DNA of 64,000 bases, taken from Mytilinidion resinicola. Its lineage: Eukaryota; Ascomycota; Dothideomycetes; Mytilinidiales; Mytilinidiaceae. The translations under genes were made by a program, and so were the position numbers. Numbering within the stretch: the first letter of the stretch is position 1; the number at the start of each line of letters is the position of its first letter. The stretch is taken from positions 1 to 64,000 of the forward strand of contig NW_022985441.1 of assembly GCF_010093595.1 (NCBI RefSeq), written 5' to 3'. Of the stretch, positions 30,659 through 43,000 are shown piece by piece. The notes beneath the pieces were generated by a model. It had not been told where the DNA came from. It saw only the letters and a list, made by a program, of their open reading frames with translations, and ran no database searches.

Positions 30659-33600
30659 GGGATAGGCTAATATTTATGCTTATATTTCTTAATAGAAGTT
30701 TTCGGGTAGTATTCTATCTAGTAATTAAGCGTTTTTTATAAACTTTTCCTAATAATTAAAAGCCTCTGTATTCTCTATATTAACTGCATCTATATTATAA
30801 GGTAAGGCGAACCCTTTTTACTTAACTTTATATATTTTAGACTTACCCCGTCCTATTTTCTAATAGTATTCTTAGATAATATCCTTAATTTTATACTCTA
30901 TTTTACCTTTAATTTTAATAGAAGAAGGTTGTAAATTATTTATTTCTTAGCTAGAAAGGGGGTTTTAAGCCGCAAGGCGGAGTTGGTTAATATAAAATAT
31001 AGGTTCTATTCCGGGAGGTATATTAAGGTATATAGTATATAAGCCTACAACCTTTATAATAGTATACTTAATATTTATCTAGTTAAACTTTTTAGATAGT
31101 CTACTAAGTAATTAATACTTGCTAAGCTTAAGCTATACCTTATTACCGACCTGTAGTTATAGAGCGGGTATATAAGTTTTATTAGCTTACTTTTTTTATT
31201 TTTACTAGGCTGCAGCTATTACTGCTTAAGTAAGCTTAATTCCTTTTTTTAGTATATAAGCCAGGTTTTATCCTAATTACGCAGGTAGTAAGGGGACTTT
31301 AGGTAGTTCTAAATTAAGTTCCAGAACTTTAAGGTTGTATCTATAGCTTAGGAAAAGGGGGCTTATTCTAGTTAATAATATATTGCGCCTGTTAATAGCT
31401 AGTTCGGTAATAAGGTAAATATTAGCCTAGTTATCTTAGTTCTAATTGCAAAATATTCGGATAACTTATTTAATAGTGCTATTTATTCTCTCTATTACTC
31501 TATTTATTTAAGAATAGTAGCTAGTTAAAAGTTTTTTTATTATATTTAGGGTCTTATAGAAGGCTTTCTAAAGGCGGCTAATAAATTAAAGTTTTTAGTT
31601 AGAAGTAATAAATCTAGTAAACCTATATTAAGAGAAGAAGAAATAAATAAAGGCCTATACTATAGTTTTTATTTCTATATTAGGGAGAGGAACTAGGATA
31701 ACTTCTTTTATTAGTTAATAAGTAATAACTATAAAAAATATATAACTAAGGCTTTTAGGTAATTTTATAATAAAATTAACTAAAATTTCTTTCTAGAGGC
31801 AATCTGGTATAGGTAGGGGCTTTAGAAGTCCTTATTTCCTATTTCTTTAGGGTTTAGTACGTTTGCAGAAGTTGCAATTCCTTCTATAAGTTTAAATTAA
31901 TACTAATATTCCTAGCTAAAAGAAGTTTCTACTAAGTATTCTATAGAGAAAGTTTTTACCTAGATAGGCTATAAGTATAGAGGTATACGCTTCTGCTATT
32001 AGTTCTATATAGAGAGGTTTATAGTCTAGTACCTATTTCCTTTCTTTAAAGGTAATAATATTATTCTTATAGTTTTTTTATTTGCCGGGTAGTAGGCTAT
32101 ATTTAGATATAGACACTTTCTACTTACTTATAAAAGGGAACTTCCTTTTTCCTAGGTATATAGCTGTTATATTCTAATAATATTTCTTATTATTAAGCAA
32201 GGCTTCTTTCTATAGGGCTATAAGGTCGGGCGTGTATTATTCTTAGTTTATATAGCTATTATATAATTCTAAAGTAGAATCTAGAGTAGGATTAACCTCT
32301 AAGGTAGGCTGCTTTATAGATTTACTAGTAAGTATCTTAAGCTTACCCCCCTTTTCTATTACTATTTCTTTTTAAGTTTATTTATAATATAAAAACTAGG
32401 TTATAGTAGTAATATATATAGGTAGAGGTATTACAGGAAGTAATTAAAATATTTTTAATTTTAGCCGGTTATCTATATTATCTACAAGTATATCTTATTT
32501 TTATTAAAAAAGTGCGTCGGTACGTAGGTTGTTCTTACTAGCCCTAAATTAGAATATAAAGTTGTACTAGCTAAGGATAATAGACTATTTAATATACTGT
32601 TTAGAAAGCTTTTTCTATATTATAAAGTACTTAAGGTTCTTATAGTCTATAATAATAGTAAAGTTTTTAATAAACTAAAGCACTGCGTTTTATTATTTAA
32701 GGGCTTATATAACTGTAAGTAGTTCCTTATTATAAATATTATAATTAGACTTTGCTGGAGAGTTTTTATATAAAAAGTAAGTATAAGGGCGTAGTATACC
32801 GTTATTATTAAATTAAGAGAAAACGGCACCTGTGCTGTACCTAGATAAGTTGGCCTTAATAAGTGTTTTACAGTTTAGGTTAAAGTTAGCTAATATAGGT
32901 TTTTATATAAATAAGTTTTTTAATATATTAAAAGCTTACTATTTTTTATAGTTCTAATAGAAGCTAGTATCTTTCCTTATAAGATATATAAGGGGTGCAA
33001 TAATATTAGAGTACTTATTAATAAATTATTAGTAGAAGTTAGAAAATTCTAAAAAGCTTTTTATACCTTTAACAGTCTTTAGAGCTTTCTATTCCTTAAT
33101 AGCTTGTACTTTCTTAGGGTCTATACTAATGCCCTTTCTAGCCTTAATAATATAACTAAGGTACTTTATTTATTTAACTTTAAATTTGTATTTATTAATA
33201 TCTAGTTAAAGGCCTCTAGCCTTTAGCTTATTAAGAACCTTCTATATATAGGCTTAATACTTAGCTTAAAAGCTATCTATATATATAAAAATATTATTAA
33301 TATATATAGATATAAAGTTATCTAGATATTTATAGATCTGCTAGTTAATATACTATTAGAATATATTTAGTGCGTTTGCTAGTCTAAACAGTATTACTAG
33401 TTATTTATATAACCCGTACCGTGTTTAAAATACTATCTTCTTTTTATCCCCTTCTTTTACTTAGACCTTATAAAAGGCAGCAGAAACGTTAAGCTTTATA
33501 AACTATTTTACTTTACTAATATAAGCTAACGTTTTTTATATTAGGGGTAATAAATACCTATTTTTTAAAGTAATATAGTTAAGGGCTTAGTAATTAATAT

Positions 33601-34600
33601 AGAACTGTAGTCCTCTACCGGGCTTTTTTATAAACAGCACTAGTGCACCTACTATAGAGTAACTAACTTAAATAAATCCTTTATTAAGGAGTTTAGTAAG
33701 TGTCTTCTAAAAAACTAAGAGTTTACTATAGAATATACTGTAGAGCGGGCCTAATAGTAATAGTTTTTCTTTACCCTTAGCTATAAGGTTAAGGTTAATT
33801 ATATAGTTAATTCCCAGGCTATAGAAAGGGGGTAGTTATTTAGCTTTAGTAGGGCTAAATAGCTTTACTTTATAGCTTAACTATTGCGGAAGAACTATTT
33901 AGACCTTGCTATTATCTATTTTTTTCTTAGGCTGTAAGGCCTTTTTAATATCTGCTATTATAGCGGTAAATACTTATATAGCTTTACTTCTCTTTTAGTA
34001 ATAGTATATAAATAAGGTGGCTCTAATTTATATATAATTATATTTCTTTATATTTCTTCCTTCTATACTTCTTACTCTTATTCCTAATAAGTATATAAAT
34101 AAGGTCTTCTTCGCGGGTGCTATATATATATTATATTGGTTTATCTATAGTCTTCTAAAAATATAATTATAGCCTAATATATTTTTAGTAAGATAGAATA
34201 CGGCTTATTATTAGTGTCTGTTAATATTAATATTAGTGCGTATAAACTGCGTTACTAATATTAGCTTACTTTTTATTCCTATAAGGGAATAGGGCTTAAT
34301 TTTAATGCGTGTAAGGTTAAAAGAGTTAGCTATATTATAGCTTATTAACCTATAGGTAAGACAACCGGAATTAATTATAGATAATATAAAAGACGTTTTA
34401 TTAATAAGTATATCTATAGTTATAGGTCTTATAATAGGTGCTACTTTTTTAAAGCTTAGTAATAGTTTATTCTCTTCCTTAGTATACTACTAATCACAAC
34501 TTTATTTAGTAGTTACTTTTTTCCCTAGTTATCTAGGCTAATAAAGTCCTCTGGAGCTAATAGTATAGCTGCCGTTGTAGTAGGATAAATAGAATATTCC
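30659..34600 (-). pseudogene. Gypsy-D pol relic (protease, RT, RNase H, integrase, chromodomain)
   Basis: Reading on the minus strand: an aspartic-protease-like stretch around 34,450-34,100 (NSGCLTYRLI, LTRIKIKPYSLIG); reverse transcriptase around 33,700-33,200 (VLFIKKPGRGLQFYINY and ALNYITLKNRYLLPLI, degraded forms of the standard Gypsy motifs); RNase H around 32,900-32,600; integrase around 32,100-31,100; and a chromodomain-like end near 30,900. Stops are dense. A 60-codon open stretch at 32,647-32,829 belongs to this relic. Confidence 0.78.
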
Positions 34601-35390
34601 TAATTGCAATTATATTATATATAACCTGTAGCTCCGTAATAAATATAGAAATAATTAGTATAATATTATTAAAGTTCGGCAGGTGTTACCTAATAGGTAT
34701 AAAGGGTATTATTACTAGGCTTAGCTACTTTAGCTGCTATTAGAGTCCAGTTTATAGTATTAGTGTTAAATACTAGCTAAAAAGAAGTTATTTACGGTGT
34801 AATATATAAGTAGTTAGTTTAGCTTTTTTTTATCTTCCGGACCCGATAGATATTATTTTCTACCTAGATTAGTTATTACTTATATACTTTCTACTTAGTA
34901 TAGCGTTTAATTTCTATAAAGCCTTTTTAAAGGTCCGGGTTAATAGCTAGGTTAAAAAAGGCTATTTTTAAACTTTATATCTATATATTTCCTTTAGCTT
35001 CTAATAAAAGCTTTTTAAACTTACTTAGAAAGCTTCTAAAAGGCTTTTTATACTGCTTTATTTAACTAAAAAACTATAATACTTTCTTTTTTACTGCAGG
35101 ATTTTAGAAGGCGTTCTTTATCTTAATAAAAAATATATTCTTACTAATAGGTTAGTTTTTAGCCCTTATAGCAGTTAGCTAAAAAAGTATATACTAGGCA
35201 GCTATACTTTCTAGTTAGCTAAATATATAGCTAATATAGTTAGTATTGCTTTCTAAAGCTATTATATTAACTTATAGCTTATTCTAGAGCTTAGTTTTAA
35301 ATATATTATATTTAGTAGGTTTAAAGTAGTTATATAACTATATATTAGCACCGTAAGCCCGATAAGCAGCCTATATAAGGCGGTGCTATA
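34600..35390 (-). pseudogene. Gypsy-D gag relic, core and zinc knuckle
   Basis: The minus strand reads FRSFLSKFKKLLLEA-like residues, FFNLAINPDL and GFIEIKRYTK near 35,050-34,900, typical of fungal Gypsy gag. A degraded CCHC knuckle lies near 34,640. Its upstream part is displaced by LINE-C and Gypsy-F to about 49.6-51.5 kb. Confidence 0.6.
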
Positions 35391-38300
35391 AACCTGCTCC
35401 TATATTATAGTAAGCAGAGCAGATACTTAAGGCATAATAGAGCTAGTAATAGCGTTATAGCCGTTCGAAGGCCTTTAACTGGACGATAATAATAATAAAC
35501 CGTATTACTAGAATAGAGGAACAACTATTAAAATAGGTATAAAAACTATCCGATATATATCTACTTATATAGGAAGCAAGCCGAATATAAAGCTAATACC
35601 TAGGCGTATAATAGGACACTTCTAGAGTAGTAATATAGAGTTTTTACCCTCCTTTCTATTAAAGCTCTTATTAACTAATAGTATCTATAGTGCCTATAGT
35701 ATTACTAGAGTTATTAGCGGTTAATTAGAGGACCTTAAACAGCGTAGTACTTATAGCCTTTGCCTAGAGGACAGTATTTTTATAGCGGTTAAGTAAAGGA
35801 CCTTAAATAGCGTAGTACTTACAGCTATTAACAACGTAATACCTATAGGCGCCTATTAGTATGCAAGGAAGCCTAAAGCTCTTAAAGGGAGATAGTTACA
35901 GCTAGTATAGTAGAGGTAATAGAGCCGTCCGCCGGACAGGCAAAGGGAGGAAGAATAACAGACCGGATAATTTCTAAGCAGATGCAATCCTAATAACGCG
36001 CTGTAAGGCAACAATGCCTAACCGACCTAGCTATAACACGCAGGGTAGATATAAGTACTAGGGCAGCAGCTGGATATACTTAAAAACGGGTATAGCAGGC
36101 AGATAGAAGAAGGAAAATAGATGCTCTATTTTAGTTAGTAGAAGGGAAATATTAAAGTATACTGCCTAGCTAGAGGTATATAAATAACAACTTCTATAAA
36201 ACACGGTCGGCCTTATAAAAGGGAGACTCTATAAGGTATTATAAAGCAGCGTTAGCTATAAGGCGAGGTATATAATAGCAGCAACTATTAAAGGAAGGCG
36301 GCGTTCTATAGCCTCTATTTTAATACTATTTATATAGCCTAAGAAAACAGATACGTATATTAGTCTATAAATAGGCAAGAAGAAAAAAATAATATAGGCT
36401 TAAGAAGTAAACTAGTACAGGGGCGTAGAAAGAAAGCTTTGTCCACCTAAGTTCTTAAGGCCAGGTTAAAAGGTAAGCTTAGGCAAAAGTTTTCTAGCTA
36501 GGCTAGAAAGCGTATAAAAGGGGTTATACCCTTTTATTATAGTATAAACAGTATATAATATAATTTATACCCGTATAATTAAAGATATCCTTTTAGCGCT
36601 AATAGGAACAGCTCTAGATAAAGCCCCGGGTATTATAGGGATTACTAATAGGTTTCTTAAGAAGTGCGAAATATAGCTGGCGCCTATACTGGCTCGGTTT
36701 TTTATAAGGTGCCTATATAAAGGATACTATCCTTAGCCGTTTAAAAATTCTATTATAGTAGTGCTATATAAGCCCTAGAAAGCGTTCTATATAATAGCAA
36801 AGGCCTATAGGCCGATCGCTCTGCTAGAAATAATAGGTAAGCTATTTAAACGAATTATAGCTATACGGCTATCGAAAATTGCGGAAGAAAAGGATATACT
36901 TCTACCTAGTTAGATAGGGGTATAACTAGGATATTTAATATAGATAGCACTTAAGCTTCTTACTAAATAAATCCACGCTGTATAAAGAGGAAACCTATAG
37001 CTTATAGTATTACTTTTTAGCCTAGATATATTAGGGGCGTTTAACCGTATATTATATAAATATATAATATATAACCTATAAATTTAATAAGTACTAGAGT
37101 AGATAGTTAGGTTTATAAAGTCCTTTCTATAGAACTATACTATAAGGCTTACTATCGGAAACTTTATAGCGGAACCTATTATAGTTACTACAGGAATACT
37201 GCAGGGCTTCTCCCTATTACTAATACTTTTCCTTTTTTTTGCTAGTATACTTCTACTAATACTATAGCACAGTAATACAACGGCCTATAGGTTTATTAAT
37301 AATATAAATATCCTTATATATAGCAACAGTATAGAAGAAAACTATAGCGCTATTAAACGGGCGCATAACTAGTATATAGAGTAGGTAAGAAAGTATAGAG
37401 CAGTTTTTGCGCTAGATAAATACCACCTAATATACTTTATAAAAGCCCGTAAGTCTATTAATATAAAAGCTATAGTTAATATATAGGGCTTTACTAAAGG
37501 CCCTATAATAGACCTAAAAATACTAGAAGTCTAGGTAGATTCTAAACTTAAATAGGGCCCGTATATTAATACTATAAAAAATAAAGCCACGGCCTAGATA
37601 GGGGCCTTTATAAGGCTTATAGCGTTAACCTAGGGTATAAGCTTCCGGAAGGCATGTATAATATACTTAGCAGTTATTAGGCCTGCTATTATATATAGAT
37701 ACATCTTCTAGTATACTATACTAGGTATAAAAAAGCAGATTAGTAAAATAAAAATTAAGCAGCTTAAAATAGCATAGAACTAGTGCCTTTATACTATTTT
37801 AGGGGCATATAAAATAATAAATATTAGGGTAATAAAGTATAAAATATTATGCCCTCTACTTTAGCTAAAGCTAGAAAAACTTATAGTAGCCTACGCCGAC
37901 TGTATATATAAGAGGCCAGCCTATAAGTATATTAAAACCTAATATAGCTGTATAAAAAAAACGGTCTGTGCTAAATATAGGCCGAAAGGAACACTATAGT
38001 ACAGCCTAAGCAGGCGCAATAAACTTTATAAGCTTACGGCAAAGGTATTATAGCTAGCCGTATAATATAAAGGCGAATCGGAAAAATCCTATAGGCGTAT
38101 AAGGCGTAGTATAATCTAGGATAAATATAAAAAGAAGTAGAAGAAGGAATAGAAAGCCTACTATAAAGAACTACGCTAAAAACCTTTAATACTAGCACTT
38201 AATACTAAATAGAGTAAATAATAAAAGGCGCTATATAAAGAACTTATAAAAGTGGAAAGTATAATTATTATAAACCTATAAATAGAGTATATAGGGCTTA

Positions 38301-38735
38301 ATAGTTACCTCTACTATATAAAAGTGCCCGGCCACCTAACACCGGTATACCCTTACAGGTATAGCCTCTAATCCCTAAAATATATTATAATAAGTTGCGG
38401 AAAATATATTAAAGGTAAGGGCGAGCTGTTCTAAAAGGCTAAGATAAGGACGTATAAATAGCTCTATAGAAGCTAGAAAGAAAAAAAGGCTGTAGCCTAA
38501 TAGCTTTTCTAAAGAATAGACCTCCTACTATACTTTTTAGTAGCTAGAAAAATAGTAAAGGCGGAGATATAGGTATTTTACCTTCTATAACTTTATATAA
38601 CTATATATACTACGTATACTATATATACTATATATACTATATATACTATATATACTATATATACTATATATACTATATATACTACGTATACTATATATAC
38701 TATATATACTATATATACTATATATACTATATATA
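35391..38735 (+). mobile_element. LINE-C: plus-strand non-LTR retrotransposon with RT and C-terminal zinc region
   Basis: Reverse transcriptase motifs are legible on the plus strand: LDKAPGIIGITNRFLKK near 36,610, YRPIALLEIIGKLFKR near 36,810, LFSLDILGAFNRI near 37,010, GILQGFSLLLILFLFFAS near 37,190 and FINNINILIY (degraded YxDD) near 37,290. After about 38,300 there is a C-terminal zinc-knuckle-like part (YPYRYSLQSLKYIIISC). The 1.1 kb upstream of the RT gives no clear endonuclease, so the 5' part is unclear. It ends in a 9-bp tandem repeat. A different lineage from LINE-A/B. Confidence 0.75.
38598..38735. repeat. (ACTATATAT)n 9-bp tandem repeat at LINE-C 3' end
   Basis: About 14-15 units of ACTATATAT with two or three ACTACGTAT units. 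The latter look like the un-mutated form. It lies directly after the LINE-C coding part and may be its tail or an expanded target. Confidence 0.75.
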
Positions 38736-38960
38736 TAACGCATACTACGCCGCCTATATTACGCATCTACCTAATAGCTATATCTACCTATATACTATAG
38801 CCCTTATATATATTATAGCCTATATAGTACTACTCTTATATATATTATTTAATTTAAGGACTAACGCCTTAATAAAGAGCACGCGTGCGAAATAACAGCA
38901 CGCGTGCCCTTATACTAATCCTAAACCAGCTTACTACTCCGGAATTAACTTAACCTACGC
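38736..38960. other. AT-rich spacer with GCACGCGTGC direct repeats
   Basis: No gene. Contains two copies of GCACGCGTGC (38,879-38,908). It lies between LINE-C and the gag region of Gypsy-F; no LTR of Gypsy-F could be recognised here. Confidence 0.4.
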
Positions 38961-40059
38961 CTAGGAGAATAACTGCAAAACCCGGATAGATTTAGGAAAA
39001 CGTATTATAATAGCTTATTCTATAGTAGACTTAATAAATCTACTATATATCCCTAATAGCTATATAATAATAAAAAAAGCGCTTAGCGCTATATACTGCA
39101 GAGGACGGGGTTTTTATCCGAACGCTGTATAGCAGTAAACGGTTTTTTTTTATAAACTAGCCTAGATAGAACAGCTATATAAACCCTAATAGGAGCTACA
39201 CCAGCGTAATAGAATTTAATAATAATAATATACTATTAAGCTACTTATCTAATTCCTATAGGCCATATATAGCAACCTAAATAAAAAACTTACGGCTCTA
39301 AGCAGGATATATTTATTAAAATAAGGAAAGCGGAGTTTTATATTATACTTCGCTAAATTTTAACACCTTGCGGCTAATATAGGTTTAAATAAAATTAGCC
39401 TAATAACTTAACTCCGGCATTCGCTCTCTAATAAACTCTATTAAGCTATAGTTAGCGTTGCTATCCCGGACAACTTAAATAGCTACGCTAACCTTATCTT
39501 AGCATATAATAATAATCTTTAATTCCTTCTAACTAACCGCTTTTCCTAATATTAAGCCCTAACTTAAAAGAACCTAGATATAATAGAAATTAACGCATAT
39601 AATTATGCCCCGGTTAAATCTACTAAATAAAAAAAATGCCGCCGAAAGGGGCTCTGCTATAAGTACTATAAGTATAGCTATATCTCCTGTAACTGCTCTA
39701 TACTACTGCTATAAGTCCGATTTTTTAGCCTAAATAGGCCTATAAGCCCTTATATATATATATAAGCTATAAGTTCTTCTTAATTTTTACCTGTCCGCTA
39801 TTTATTTATATTTATAAACTTATCCTCTAGCTCTAATTATTTTAGAGGAAAATACTAGTCCCGCATAAAAAAGCTATTAAAAGCCTAGTCCTAGGCTTAA
39901 GTCGCCCTCTAGGACTATTTTAACCCCGGATTTCTATAAACCTATTTAAAGAACCTATAGCTAACTTCTAGAAATAATAGATTTTTACTCTATTCTTTCT
40001 ATAGTAAAGTTCTATATAACTAAATACCCGAGCCCTAATTAATAGCGGAGCTATAGGTA

Positions 40060-43000
40060 TTATTATTATTATTAGGTTCTATTAGGCCGATTTAGCTCCT
40101 ATTAGGGTTTATACGGCAGTGCTATCTAGGTTTTATTTATAAGGGGAAACCGTTCGCTCTATAGTAGTTAGGTGAAAACTTTATTTTCTATAGTATATAA
40201 CGCCTTACGTTTCTTTTATTTCTGCGTGGCTATAGGGAACGCGTAGCAGCTCTATAAGTATTACTATAGAGTAAGCTATTTTAATATATTTTCTAGAATC
40301 GATTTAGTGTCCGTAGGCCCTAGGTTCCAGGGTTATACAGTGTTAAGAAGGTTAGTAAGGTCCGGGGTCTGCGTTAGGGCGCGCGTGCCCTTACTATACG
40401 CGCGTGCCCTTTTTTCTTAAAAGCCGAGGTATTAAATTAAAGGATAATAGGAAATTAGAGGGGTTGCCCTGTTGCGGGCGTGCCTGTAGTTATATAATAT
40501 ACGTGCATATATATAGTTCTGTTCTTAGGGTATAGCTATATAAGTCGGCTGGCTGTATAGCCAGCTTTTCCGTTGCTATCTCTCTAGCTATAGAGAGGTA
40601 GGGTAGAAGGTCTGTCTAGTGTAGAAACTATTACGAAACGGCTTTATTTCCCTTATAGTCTTTATACAGCTGTATATATATTCTTATTCTAGCCTTAAAA
40701 AATATATTACCTCTACTATTACAGTATTATTTATAGTGTATTACTATATACTTTAGAGACTATAGTATATACCCGCAGGGGCACGCAGGTAAAGGGTAAT
40801 TAGGCACCCTTATACGGTGCAGGTATATATTAAGCCCTATATATTCCGTTTATAAAAGCGTAATAATTAAGCTTTCTACTTTTATAAGCTTATAGTATTT
40901 AGTTACCTAATTCTTATTCTATTTTATATTAAGGGCCGGCGTAGAAGGGCCCTTTTATTTCTTTCTATAGGCCTTCTATTTATCCCTCCACCTTTCCTTA
41001 TATACTTCCTATATTGCTCCTTATTTTAAAAGCTTATATAAGTTGTCTAACTACCCTTTATACCTTAGGGCTAGTGCTATAGCCTTAACCGTAAGCCTTT
41101 TTAGTATATTACGCCGGCTTAGCTTATATTTAGGCGTTTTTCTAGGCTTATAGTATCTTCTAATAGTATCTCTAATAGTGCGGTATATAGTTTTAATATA
41201 CTCTCTAGCCTGGCCTGCGCGTGTATAGTCCGAGTATACTACTGTAAGTTCCTCTAGCTTAAGCCTTAGAAAAGGGTAAAAGGTTTTATATTTAAGCGTT
41301 TTAATATCTATTATCTTATACGCCCCTGCAATAGTATAGAAGAAGTAATTCTAGGCTATTTTAAGTTGTTTAATTTTCGCTTTACTAATTTATTCCTTTA
41401 TACCTAGTATTAGAAACTAGGTAGTACACCTATATATAAGAACCGGCCTAATAACTGCTAAGTATATATACCGTGTTTTTTAGAAGCTTGCGCTCTATAT
41501 TAATACTATTAGCTGTATAAGGGCTTCTATTTATACTATAGCCTTTTCCTTTATAATATATATATACGGGCCCTATTTAAGTTTAGAATCCACCTAAACT
41601 CTAAGTATATAAAGCTCTATAATTAGGCCCTCTATAAAGCCCTAGATATTTACTATAGCCTTTATATTTACTATATTTAAACGGCGCCTTATAAAGTATA
41701 TAAGGTAATACTTATCCGGGGCAAATACTATACTATACTTCTTCGCCCACTCCATGCACTATATATGCGTACTTTTAATTACCCTGCAGTTTTCTTCCGT
41801 ACTTCTACTAAATATAAGGATATTAGTATTATTTATAAACCTGTAGGCTATTATATTACCTTTTTATAGTACTAACAGGAGCGTGCTTATAAAAAATAAA
41901 AAGAAAATTAGTAAAAGTAAGAATTCTTATAGTATACCTATATTAACTAGAATAGTTTTAGCAATATATCTTCTAATAGAGAGTTTTATAGTTCGGTCCT
42001 ATAGGAATAATACTATAAATTAGACTATCTATTCTAGTATATATTAGACCTGTAGGTTATATATTATTTTTTTATAAAATACTTTATTAAAGGCCCCTAA
42101 AATATCTAGGCTAAAAAAAAAGGTAATAAGGTAAAAGTTGCCCTTTTATATAGTTTATATTTATTCTATAAAAAGTTCTAGTGCTGTCTATATAGATTGT
42201 TTAGGCCTTGCGCCTATTTAGCTTAGTAGGAGCATGCCTTTCTCCTCTGCTATTTTAGATAGTTTTCGTGCTATAATACGTTTAAGCAGCTTACCTACTA
42301 TTTCCAGCAGTATAATTAGCCTATACCACTTCGCTATATTATAAAATACTTTTTAAGGCTTATATAGTACTACGGTAATTAATTTTTTATACGGCTGTAG
42401 GTGGTGCCCTATATATATACACCTAGTAAAAAACCTAGCTAGCGTTAGTACTAGCTATATTTTATATTTTTTAAGAATTCTGTTAGTTATCTTTATAATA
42501 CCCGGGGCCTTATCCGGGGCTATTTTTATTAGCGCGGAAAGGATATTTTCTACTATAATATTTTATAAGAACTTATATAGCTCTAGGTATTAGTATTCTT
42601 TAATATTAGAAAGGTCTACCTCTATAAAAGGTAGGAAAAACTATTCTATAAGTATTTAGGCCTTAGTTTTATTATCTATATAGAGCGTTGCGTTGTTAGG
42701 CCGTAAAAAAAAGGGGAATTAAGGCGGTGGCCGTAGTTTTTTTCTAATAGTTCTGCCCTATTTAGCTAGCTTCTATACGCTTTTCGGATCCGATATAATC
42801 TTATCTACTGCGTGGCGCTATACTTTTATACTTTTTTTGCGTATAGCCCTCTTCTTTCTATTATACTATACTCTGTACGAAATCTAGTCCTCTACTATTT
42901 TTAATAAGCGCTAGGTTCTATAGGTCCGCCTTATCTCCTATACTTTTTTAGTGCACTCTATTAACTATACAGGTAATACTTATTTTAACAGCTTTATAAG

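Noticed and set aside
32647..32829. 60-codon minus-strand frame
   Set aside because: Part of the RIP-mutated RNase H region of Gypsy-D, not an independent gene.
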